A stretch of 64,000 bases of DNA from assembly GCA_046331545.1 (NCBI GenBank), contig JAXLQR010000002.1, positions 1,674,001 to 1,738,000 on the forward strand, given 5' to 3'. Source of the stretch: JADJVL01 sp046331545. GTDB taxonomy: Bacteria; Acidobacteriota; Holophagae; Holophagales; Holophagaceae. The first letter of the stretch is position 1. Each line of letters starts with the position of its first letter. The translations under genes were made by a program, and so were the position numbers. The notes under the pieces were generated by a model. The model ran no database searches, was not told the DNA's origin, and saw nothing but the letters and a program-made list of their open reading frames with translations. Positions 57,320-64,000 of this stretch are shown in pieces.

Positions 57320-57576
57320 GTGACCGACATCGTCAATAAACTTTGGGGCTTCTGCCATACCCTGCGCCATGACGGCGTGGACTACGGGGACTACATCGAG
57401 CAGCTGACCTACCTGCTCTTCCTCAAAATGGCCGACGAGAAGGACGTGAAGGTCCCGAAAGGGTGCGATTGGGAACACCTGAAGGGGCTCAGTGGTCAGC
57501 CGCTCCTGGACGGCTACACGGATGCACTCCGTCGGCTCCGGACCGAGAAGGGCCTCCTAGGTGACATTTTCAGTGG
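57320..57576 (+). pseudogene. hsdM: hsdM 5' fragment, interrupted by an insertion sequence
   Basis: Codes for the first 85 residues of the type I methylase (HsdM N-terminal helical domain: TDIVNKLWGFCHTLRHDGVD, YIEQLTYLLFLKMADE). It begins at a GTG with GAGG upstream, 7 bases after hsdR. At GDIFSG the frame runs into the insertion sequence and stops after 12 foreign codons (57613). The rest of hsdM resumes at 59005, in frame once the element and one 4-bp duplication are removed. Confidence 0.93.
57573..57576. repeat. Target-site duplication GTGG, left copy
   Basis: GTGG directly before the TGACCC end of the insertion sequence; the same four bases follow its other end at 59001-59004. Confidence 0.9.
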
Positions 57577-57676
57577 TGACCCGCCCCGCATTTCTGTCGC
57601 AGTTCCAATGTGAGGAATCTTGCCTCTGGGAGCCTCTTCGGCCAGTGGTTCCGGCCTTCGAGAGCGGTTGTGGACA

Positions 57677-58636
57677 TCAGGGTACACCCTCACGCAACTG
57701 AGCTTCACCCGCGGCTCCTTCGCCCTCACCGCGGAGCTTCAACGGCTGGGGGACGGCAGGGTCAAGGGCGCCCTCTCCCTTGACGCTGACGGCCTTCAGC
57801 CGATCCACACTCCCCGAGGGCGAAGGAGCTTTTCGGTGCCTCGCCGCGAATTCCTTCGGGGTGAGATCACCGATGGAACTGTGCGGACGCCGGTGGTTGA
57901 AGTCGTAGCGCCAGGCCGCGAGCTTACCCTGCACTTCGGCCATGCTGCGGAAGATCTCGACATCGAGGCACTCCATGCGCAGCCTGCCGTTGAAGCTCTC
58001 GATGAAGGCGTTCTCTGTGGGCTTTCCTGGTCGGATGAACGCCAGCTGGACCTGATGGATGTCGGACCAGGCGTCCATGACTTTCCCTGCGAACTCGCTG
58101 CCGTTGTCCACGGTGATCGACAGAGGTTTCCCACGCTCCCGCACTGCTTCGTTCATCACCTCGGCCACGTCAGTGCCGTTCAACCTCGGCTTGGCTCGGA
58201 GCGCCACGCACTCCCGGGTGAACTGGTCCACCACGGTAAGGATGCGGAAGGGGCGGCCGTCCTCGAACCGGGCGGCCACAAAGTCCATGCTCCACCGCTG
58301 GTTCGGCCCGTTGGCGAACTCCACGATCATCGGGCGCCGCCTGGCTATTTTCTTGCGAAGCTTCGTCCGGATCATCAGCCCTTCCTGCTTGTAGATCCGA
58401 TAGACCCGCTTCGCATTCACCGCCCAGCCCTCTCGCCGCAGAAGCACCGTCAGGCGGCGATAGCCGAACCGCACACGTGACGCCGCCAGTTCCTTCAAGC
58501 GCATCCGAAGGGCTGTCTGCGGATCGCGGTGCGACACATACCGTACACTCGCTCGGCAAAGGCCGGCCAAGCCGCAGGCCCGCCGCTCGCTCAGCCCAAA
58601 CCCCTTCTGAATCCAGGCCGCGAGCCGGCGCCGCAC
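57677..58636 (-). CDS. IS3-family transposase OrfB (DDE integrase domain)
   Basis: 319 aa as an independent frame. N-terminal HTH_21-like segment (FGYRRLTVLLRREGWAVNAKRVYRIYKQEGL starts this region near 55), then the rve core with catalytic Asp in WSMDFVA, Asp in TVDNGSEF and Glu in AFIESFNGRLR. The family normally makes an OrfAB fusion by -1 frameshift: on the minus strand OrfA runs into A-AAA-AAA-G, after which the OrfB frame continues as SLKAAVRRRLAAW. The extended C-terminus beyond KEFAARHR (about 55 residues) is longer than usual and rich in Gly/Glu. Confidence 0.93.
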   Translation of the reverse strand: MRRRLAAWIQKGFGLSERRACGLAGLCRASVRYVSHRDPQTALRMRLKELAASRVRFGYRRLTVLLRREGWAVNAKRVYRIYKQEGLMIRTKLRKKIARRRPMIVEFANGPNQRWSMDFVAARFEDGRPFRILTVVDQFTRECVALRAKPRLNGTDVAEVMNEAVRERGKPLSITVDNGSEFAGKVMDAWSDIHQVQLAFIRPGKPTENAFIESFNGRLRMECLDVEIFRSMAEVQGKLAAWRYDFNHRRPHSSIGDLTPKEFAARHRKAPSPSGSVDRLKAVSVKGEGALDPAVPQPLKLRGEGEGAAGEAQLREGVP

Positions 58637-58644
58637 CGCGGCCT

Positions 58645-58911
58645 TCAGACTTTTTTTGAGAGCACTTCCTGCAGGATGTGTTTATCCAGGCTGAGGTCTG
58701 CAACCAACCGCTTGAGCCTGGCGTTCTCCTCGCGAAGCTGGCGCAGCTCCCTCAGCTCAGAAACCCCGAGCCCCTCGAACTGCCGTTTCCACCGGTAAAA
58801 GGTCTGTTCCGCGATCCCCAACTTGCGGCACACCGAAGCCACCTTCGCTCCGTTCTCGACCTCCTTCAACGCGAAGACGATCTGCTCCTCGCTGTGACCC
58901 TTTCTCGGCAT
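58645..58911 (-). CDS. IS3-family OrfA (helix-turn-helix protein)
   Basis: 88 aa. HTH_Tnp_1 features: SEEQIVFALKEVENG, VCRKLGIAEQTFYRWKRQF, then a leucine-zipper-like helix (LRQLREENARLKRLVADLSLD). It ends in LSKKV just past the A7 slippery run, so ribosomes slipping -1 join OrfB. The sequence pattern is that of IS407-group OrfA. Confidence 0.92.
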   Translation of the reverse strand: MPRKGHSEEQIVFALKEVENGAKVASVCRKLGIAEQTFYRWKRQFEGLGVSELRELRQLREENARLKRLVADLSLDKHILQEVLSKKV

Positions 58912-59000
58912 CGCTGCCTCCTTGGTTGGGCTCCCTTTAGGAGACCACCAAAGGCCCGAGTTTCACCTTTCGACTGGTCCAGTTTTCGGGTTTTGGGTCA

Positions 59001-59004
59001 GTGG
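59001..59004. repeat. Target-site duplication GTGG, right copy
   Basis: Second copy of the 4-bp duplication, immediately after the GGGTCA terminus of the insertion sequence. The next base completes the interrupted Gly codon of hsdM. Confidence 0.9.
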
Positions 59005-60163
59005 GGCTGAGAGTCGCTTCGGGAACCCCGTCAACCTGAAGAAGCTGATCGCGCTCATCGATGAGGAAGAGTGGACCAGCCTGTGGCTGGACGTGAAAGG
59101 TGCTGCCTTCGAGGGGCTTCTGGAGAAGGCCGCGAGTGAAGGGAAGAAGGGCGCGGGGCAGTACTTCACGCCGAGGTACCTCATCGAGAGCGTGGTTCGG
59201 GTCATGCAGCCCGATCCGAGGGTACGAGAGGACTTCCGCATCATGGATCCGGCCTGCGGCACGGGGGGATTTTTGATGAAGGCCTACGAATGGCTGGTTG
59301 CACCAGGCCAGAAGGCCCTGGAGCGAGATGAGATCCGTCGCATCAAGACCAAGACGTATTTCGGACAGGAGCTTGTGCCCCGACCGCGCCGCCTGGCCTT
59401 GATGAACCTGTACCTGCATGGCCTGACGCCCATCATCTATCTTGGCGACACCCTCTACGAGGCAGACCGCGGCGAGCGATACGACGTCATCCTCACCAAT
59501 CCACCCTTCGGGACCAAAGGAGCCAACTCTGCCCCTGAGCGTGAGGATTTCACCATCGAGACCAGCAACAAACAGCTCAACTTCATCCAGCACGTGCACA
59601 CGATCCTAAAGAAGGGCGGGCGAGCCGCCATGGTCTTGCCCGACAACTGCCTCTTCGAGAACAAGGCAGGCGAGGTCTTCAAGGACCTCATGGCCACGTG
59701 CAACGTGCACACGGTCCTGCGCCTGCCTCGGGGCACCTTCACCCCCTACAGCCAGGGCGTGAAGGCTAACGTGGTGTTCTTCCAGAAGGGCCTGCCCACC
59801 GAAGCCGTGTGGATCTTCGACGGGCGCAGCAACGTGCCCGGCATCACCAAGAAGGAGCGGCCCCTCAGCCCCAAGCACTTCGAGGAGTTTGAAGCCTGCT
59901 ACGGCACGGACCCCAACGGGCGGGGCAAGCGGGAGGACCAGGGCGAGACGGGCCGCTGGCGGAAGTTCCACATTAGCGACATCCAGGCCCGCGATTACAA
60001 GCTCGACATCACCTGGCTCAAGGACGAAAGCCTGGATGACCCCGACGAACTGCCCGAGCCCCAGGACCTCGCCGGAGAAGCCATCAGCGAACTGGAAGCC
60101 ATCGTGGACGACCTCAAGGACATCGTCGCCCTGCTGGAGCGGGAAGAGGGTGTGGAGGTATGA
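59005..60163 (+). pseudogene. hsdM: hsdM 3' fragment with intact methylase core
   Basis: Continues hsdM from GAESRFGNPVNLKK. It holds the whole catalytic part: SAM motif I MDPACGTGGFLM, motif IV NPPFGTKG for N6-adenine methylation, and the MNLYLHG helix. The rejoined protein would be 471 aa, normal for HsdM. The frame is also open leftward into the insertion sequence to an ATG at 58922, so a 413-aa chimeric protein lacking the N-terminal domain could be made if the element supplies a promoter. It overlaps hsdS by 4 bases (ATGA). Confidence 0.92.
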
Positions 60164-61572
60164 ACGAGGAGCTTCCAAAGGGATGGGCACAGGCTCCAAT
60201 CAGCCGGGTTGCCATCATCAATCCCCGCCACCCCAAGGATCTCCAAGACACGCTCGAAGTTTCCTTTGCACCAATGGCGTGCCTTTCGGAATCAAGCCCC
60301 GCTATGGAGCGTCTTGCCCATCGTCCCCTTGGGCAGGTCCGCACTGGCTTCACGCATTTCGCCGAGGGGGATGTCCTCTTCGCAAAGATCACGCCCTGCA
60401 TGGAAAACGGCAAGGGCGCTGTGGCTGTGGGCCTCATGAATGGCCTCGGATGCGGAACAACGGAACTCCATGTCCTTCGGCCAACCAAAGCAATCGAGGC
60501 AACCTTTCTCTACCACTTCACCCATCAGCGCTCATTCCGCAAGCGCGCAGAAGCTCGCTTCACCGGTTCCGCAGGCCAAGCCCGTGTGCCCGTGGCATTC
60601 TTCGATGAAGTCGAAATACCTATTCCTCCGATGGCCGAGCAGCGCCGGATCGTCGCCAAGCTGGAAGCCCTGCTGGCCAAGGTCGATGCCAGCCGCAAGC
60701 GCCTGGGGCGCCTTCCCCTCATCCTTAAGCGCTTCCGCCAAGCCGTCCTCGCTGCCGCCTGCGATGGGCGGCTGACGGAGGATTGGCGCATCGAGCGTCA
60801 CCAAGATGCTGTTGGGGACGAGGGCCTCCCGGAGGGGTGGCACCAGGTGAATGTGGGAATGCTCCTGAAAAGCTTGAAATACGGAACAGCCGCGAAATGT
60901 GATTACAGCCAGAAAGGCGTTGCTGTACTCCGGATCCCGAATGTTAGCGAAGGCCGCATAGACACTACTGATCTGAAATTCGCGGACTTGAGTGCCAAGG
61001 AAATCGCGGCACTATCCTTGGTAGTTGGTGACATTCTCATGATTCGTTCCAATGGAAGCGTTTCCCTCGTCGGCAGAACGGCACTGGTTGAAGAACACCA
61101 CCAAGGGCTTGCCTACGCGGGGTATCTCATTCGATTGCGTCCAAACCAGGAAGCTGTGAACTCACGCTTCTTGAACCTCGCCCTTTCCAGTTTCAACGTG
61201 CGCCTGAAAATTGAACTCGAAGCCCGTTCGACCAGCGGCGTGAACAACCTCAACAGCGAGGAAGTTCGGGAGCTTGAGATATTGCTTCCTTCGCTGGAAG
61301 AGCAGTCGGAGATAGTCCATCGCGTAAACGATTTATTTGCTCTCGCCGACCAGATCGAAGCCCGCTACACCAAGGTCAAAGCCCAGGTGGACCGCCTCAC
61401 CCCGTCCGTTCTCGCCAAGGCCTTCCGTGGCGAACTCGTCCCTCAGGATCCTGGCGACGAGCCGGCCACCACTCTCTTGGAGCGGATGCGCACCGCTCAG
61501 AGTGCATCTGTCAGTACCGTGGGAAGCATTCGCAAGCCTCGCCGCCGAGCCACGCATGGGCATCCTGCCTGA
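60160..61572 (+). CDS. hsdS: Type I restriction specificity subunit HsdS
   Basis: 470 aa with two target-recognition domains (about 1-150 and 215-380), each followed by a conserved helix (MAEQRRIVAKLEALLAKVDASRKR; LEEQSEIVHRVNDLFALADQIE). Each recognition domain reads half of a bipartite DNA target; the sequence cannot be predicted here. The C-terminus has the usual AFRGELVPQDP segment plus a basic tail of about 45 residues. It starts in the hsdM stop and its own end overlaps the next gene's start by 17 bases, so translation of the whole set is chained. Confidence 0.93.
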   Translation: MNEELPKGWAQAPISRVAIINPRHPKDLQDTLEVSFAPMACLSESSPAMERLAHRPLGQVRTGFTHFAEGDVLFAKITPCMENGKGAVAVGLMNGLGCGTTELHVLRPTKAIEATFLYHFTHQRSFRKRAEARFTGSAGQARVPVAFFDEVEIPIPPMAEQRRIVAKLEALLAKVDASRKRLGRLPLILKRFRQAVLAAACDGRLTEDWRIERHQDAVGDEGLPEGWHQVNVGMLLKSLKYGTAAKCDYSQKGVAVLRIPNVSEGRIDTTDLKFADLSAKEIAALSLVVGDILMIRSNGSVSLVGRTALVEEHHQGLAYAGYLIRLRPNQEAVNSRFLNLALSSFNVRLKIELEARSTSGVNNLNSEEVRELEILLPSLEEQSEIVHRVNDLFALADQIEARYTKVKAQVDRLTPSVLAKAFRGELVPQDPGDEPATTLLERMRTAQSASVSTVGSIRKPRRRATHGHPA

Positions 61573-63379
61573 TACCGTCCGATCCTTCGAAGACGCCCTC
61601 CGTCATCTGGAGGTACATGCGACACGTCCCATTGATCTCGAATCAGCTCTCCGACAGCTACTCGAACGGCATCCAGAGGCTGAGGAAGCTGCCGGTGATT
61701 GCTGGTACTGGGAGATCGCGGCTGGGGCACTGATCCATAGTCAAGAGGGAGAGGGGAACCCCTGGAAGTTGGACTTCGGGCCCATCCTTCAGGGCCAATC
61801 AGAGTCCGGAGAATTGCTGACGCATCCAAGGTTGGACAAGCTCAATTTGAGCACGATTGGGTACTGGCGACAGCGAGCCTGGAGCACAGCGAATCCTGTT
61901 CTTGGTGCTCACTACGCCGACTTAGCTTGGTCCTTGGCATCTCAGCTCGGGGTATCGAAAGATGTTGAAGACGTGAGACGAGCCATTGACGCCTACGTTG
62001 AGGCCAGCCGAATCGACTCGGAGGCCAGGGAGGTAGATGCCATTCAAGGCCTTCGGCGCGCAATGGAGCTCTCCCTGTTGGTGAAGGACCCAACGCGCCA
62101 GGCAACGGTCAAGGATGCGATGTTCGCACTTGCCCGTCGGCTGGAGGGGAGACCCTTTCCTTTGCACCGCTCATTCTTGTTGGACGCCTTTGGGCTAGGA
62201 CCCTTCAGCAAAGTCGTACTGACCGCGAGTGATCAGGCATACATGGTGCGATTGCTCGAGGAGGTTCTTGAGCGAGAGACGACTGCTCCAGATCCAGAGG
62301 TGGTGGCGAGTGTCTGGGATGCGGAAAATGCCGCCCAGCTTCTTGCGGCCTACTACCGGAAGATCAGCCGCCCTGATGAAGTGCGACGTGTGCTCGAAAC
62401 CTTTGGTGCCTTGGTCCACCGGCGGTCTGGAAAGGCCCAGCCGATGGTAGGACAGACATGGCTAGAGGGCTATTCCAGGCTCGCCAAGGAACATGGACAG
62501 ACTGACCTGGAAACTCAGGCAATTCGGGCACTCCAGGCAATGGGACCTGATGTCATCAAGGAGCTCAAGGCGGTAGGCGGATCGGTCGAAATCTCTGAAG
62601 AACAGGTTGAAGCGATCGTTCAAGACTTTGTTCGGGGAGATCTCGGAGACGACCTATGTCGACTTGCAGGAGGCCTCGTTCCTGCATGGGAGGAGGTCGT
62701 CAATTTCACCCATGAAGCGGCCAAGATGGCTCCACTCCAATCGCTTGTGTCGAAGGCGATCCTGGACCACAGTGGACGCCCAACGCTATACCTGCCTTCC
62801 TTCTCCACGAACCCGATACCCCACTACCCCACGGCGTACGCCCAGCGCGTCCAGCTCGATGGGTTCTTTCGTCGCATGGTCCTCGCGGCTATCCATGACA
62901 CCCATAAGCCTTCAGCCAAGGACCTCGTGGATTGGATGGTACAAACGCCCGCCTACACCGAGGACCGGCGAGGATTCCTTGAATGTGGAATTGAAGCCTT
63001 CCTTCGAGGCGACTACACCACTTCAATCCATGTCTTGTTGCCGCAAATCGAAGAAGCCCTCCGACGACTTGGGGGCCTAGTTGGGGATCGGGTCCTGACT
63101 TGGGTAGAGTCTCCCGATGGAGTGCGTAGGCTGGACGCCCGCTCGCTTCATGCCGTTCTCGAGGGGCCACACCTGATCAGTCTGCTTGGGCCTAACCTGA
63201 TCTCCTTCCTGAAAGCCACCCTCGTGCTCCCGGAGGGTTTGAATCTTAGAAACCGCATGGCCCATGGGCTTCTTTATCCAGAAGAGTGCACCCAATCGGT
63301 TGCGGATGTAGTGTTCCAGGCCCTTCTGATTCCCTGCCTCGTCCAAAGGACCGTTCCGCCCCCTGGTTCCGGGCAGTAG
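61556..63379 (+). CDS. DUF4209 protein with HEPN-like RNxxxHG motif, coupled to hsdS
   Basis: 607 aa from the ATG at 61556, which lies inside the 3' end of hsdS. The chain is mostly helical. Near the C-terminus LNLRNRMAHGLL carries the RNxxxHG signature of DUF4209 (Arg565, Asn566, His570). The spacing R-N-x3-H is that of HEPN ribonuclease active sites; a nuclease role is inference. A GGLVGDRVLT segment precedes it. A helical N-terminal part of about 450 residues could sense or bind the restriction complex. The overlap with hsdS argues that it belongs to the restriction operon. Codon use matches the island, not the left part of the window. Confidence 0.8.
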   Translation: MGILPDTVRSFEDALRHLEVHATRPIDLESALRQLLERHPEAEEAAGDCWYWEIAAGALIHSQEGEGNPWKLDFGPILQGQSESGELLTHPRLDKLNLSTIGYWRQRAWSTANPVLGAHYADLAWSLASQLGVSKDVEDVRRAIDAYVEASRIDSEAREVDAIQGLRRAMELSLLVKDPTRQATVKDAMFALARRLEGRPFPLHRSFLLDAFGLGPFSKVVLTASDQAYMVRLLEEVLERETTAPDPEVVASVWDAENAAQLLAAYYRKISRPDEVRRVLETFGALVHRRSGKAQPMVGQTWLEGYSRLAKEHGQTDLETQAIRALQAMGPDVIKELKAVGGSVEISEEQVEAIVQDFVRGDLGDDLCRLAGGLVPAWEEVVNFTHEAAKMAPLQSLVSKAILDHSGRPTLYLPSFSTNPIPHYPTAYAQRVQLDGFFRRMVLAAIHDTHKPSAKDLVDWMVQTPAYTEDRRGFLECGIEAFLRGDYTTSIHVLLPQIEEALRRLGGLVGDRVLTWVESPDGVRRLDARSLHAVLEGPHLISLLGPNLISFLKATLVLPEGLNLRNRMAHGLLYPEECTQSVADVVFQALLIPCLVQRTVPPPGSGQ

Positions 63380-63494
63380 CTCGCAGGTTGTCGGAGCTGG
63401 CCTTGGGGAGTGACTGGACAGGTGTCACTGGTTCCTTGAACTCGCACCTTGGCGATCTCAATTATGATTGCCCGAGTTCCAGAGGAGATGTCAC

Positions 63495-64000
63495 TTGTCC
63501 AGGTACATCTACGACCGTGAAAGCAAACCCGTCATTGATGCAGCCAACACATGGGTTCAGCGGTGTCTGATCGAAAACGGCTCAATCTTCGGTACAGAGC
63601 AGCTTTGGACCCAGGCCAACTTGGAGCAACTGGATATCCACTTCGTCCAGCGACTCGATGCCGGATCAGGGACGTTTTACGAAAAGCTTGAGACGCAGCT
63701 GAAGGATGCCCCAGGAGAGGCGAAGCGGTTGATGGCGGAACTGCTTTGGGCACTGCTGCTCTTCCCCACCAATATCTCCATCGCGACAAAGCGGGCCTCC
63801 TACCAGAAGGTCTGGGAGTGGTCTGGAATGCCCTTGGACCTCAAACAGCCCATGCTTTCTGACGCGGTGTTGATCGGGATCGGTTCAGGCGGGCCCGGCA
63901 TCAACAATCACCGATGGCGGGAAGTTGTCTACCTTGTAGGCCTGGGATTGCATGTGAAGGCGATGGCCCCAGAGGCCCGCCGAGCCGCCTTCGCGACCTA
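63495..64000 (+). CDS. McrB-like restriction ATPase, N-terminal part (cut by window end)
   Basis: 168 codons are visible and the frame is open to the end. The start is a TTG with AGAGGAG 8 bases upstream; an in-frame TGA at 63465 excludes a distant start. The visible part is LFPTNISIATKRASYQKVWEWSG, then VLIGIGSGGPGINNHRWREVVYLV, a pattern I associate with N-termini of AAA+ ATPases of the McrB type that work with an McrC nuclease on modified DNA. The AAA+ core itself lies outside the window, so this is a moderate call. It is 115 bases after the DUF4209 gene in the same direction. Confidence 0.6.
   Translation, partial: MSRYIYDRESKPVIDAANTWVQRCLIENGSIFGTEQLWTQANLEQLDIHFVQRLDAGSGTFYEKLETQLKDAPGEAKRLMAELLWALLLFPTNISIATKRASYQKVWEWSGMPLDLKQPMLSDAVLIGIGSGGPGINNHRWREVVYLVGLGLHVKAMAPEARRAAFAT

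Larger units (their letters stand above)
57577..59000 (-). mobile_element. IS3-family insertion sequence, IS407-like (1,424 bp)
   Basis: Complete element. Both termini read TGACCC inward, with weaker similarity continuing inside (a CAGT at positions 24-28 of each end). It carries two overlapping minus-strand frames, OrfA and OrfB, and a T7/A7 slippery run at 58651-58657 for -1 frameshifting. The 4-bp duplication GTGG and the sequences of OrfA/OrfB suit the IS407 subgroup. Clean termini, an intact transposase and exact restorability of hsdM point to recent insertion. Confidence 0.93.

Noticed and set aside
58922..59004. Taking the ATG at 58922 as the true start of an intact 413-aa methylase.
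   Set aside because: The first 28 codons are insertion-sequence DNA and the protein lacks the HsdM N-terminal domain, which is encoded on the other side of the element; it is a read-through chimera.

Overview
The window is a high-GC chromosome segment of a Gram-negative bacterium. Outer-membrane, Tat-lipoprotein and periplasmic proteins, an apolipoprotein N-acyltransferase-like gene, a fused IcmF-type acyl-CoA mutase and many GTGA/ATGA stop-start overlaps fit Acidobacteriota (Holophaga/Geothrix-like). That assignment is an inference from gene content, not from a marker gene. From about 52.44 kb rightward the DNA is visibly less GC-rich and holds restriction/defence genes and an insertion sequence, so I read it as a horizontally acquired defence island whose right border lies outside the window.

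Layout. 1-4.6 kb: housekeeping (3' part of rsmE, a soluble hybrid histidine kinase, a DCC-family/GDT1 gene pair, an RNase D-like exonuclease, a methyltransferase). 4.6-16.5 kb: a class I lanthipeptide cluster. lanC1-lanB run leftward; an HlyD adaptor, a C39 peptidase-ABC exporter, a second ABC exporter with a degenerate peptidase domain, a 54-aa precursor (Ser-free, five-Cys core), a hairpin attenuator and a second lanC run rightward. 16.5-30.6 kb: uvrA, a CHAD protein coupled to a membrane histidine kinase, murI-prmA, a secreted PHP/Ig-repeat protein, a sigma-54 activator with GAFTDA in place of GAFTGA, two thioredoxin-like paralogs and a small outer-membrane protein. 30.8-39.7 kb: a secreted M4 metalloprotease with a clear terminator, a DUF1573-like protein, an HtrA protease, and three tandem TPR-type paralogs each anchored differently. 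39.7-52.4 kb: icmF with a coupled membrane protein, an Lnt-like gene, a small unknown, an ABC-2 exporter pair, and a blaI-blaR1-serine hydrolase unit with two matching inverted-repeat operators in front of blaI.

52.4-64 kb: an AT-rich border with three 20-bp-spaced repeats, a periplasmic trypsin-TPR protein, then a type I restriction operon hsdR-hsdM-hsdS followed without a gap by a DUF4209 gene whose C-terminus carries a HEPN-like RNxxxH motif, and a TTG-started gene resembling McrB-family N-termini, cut by the window end. hsdM is split by a 1,424-bp IS3-family (IS407-like) element with a 4-bp target duplication. Removing the element plus one duplication copy restores the reading frame exactly.

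The most interesting units are the lanthipeptide cluster (one LanB, two LanC, paired exporter ABC proteins) and the defence operon (coupled DUF4209/HEPN-like gene, freshly broken methylase).
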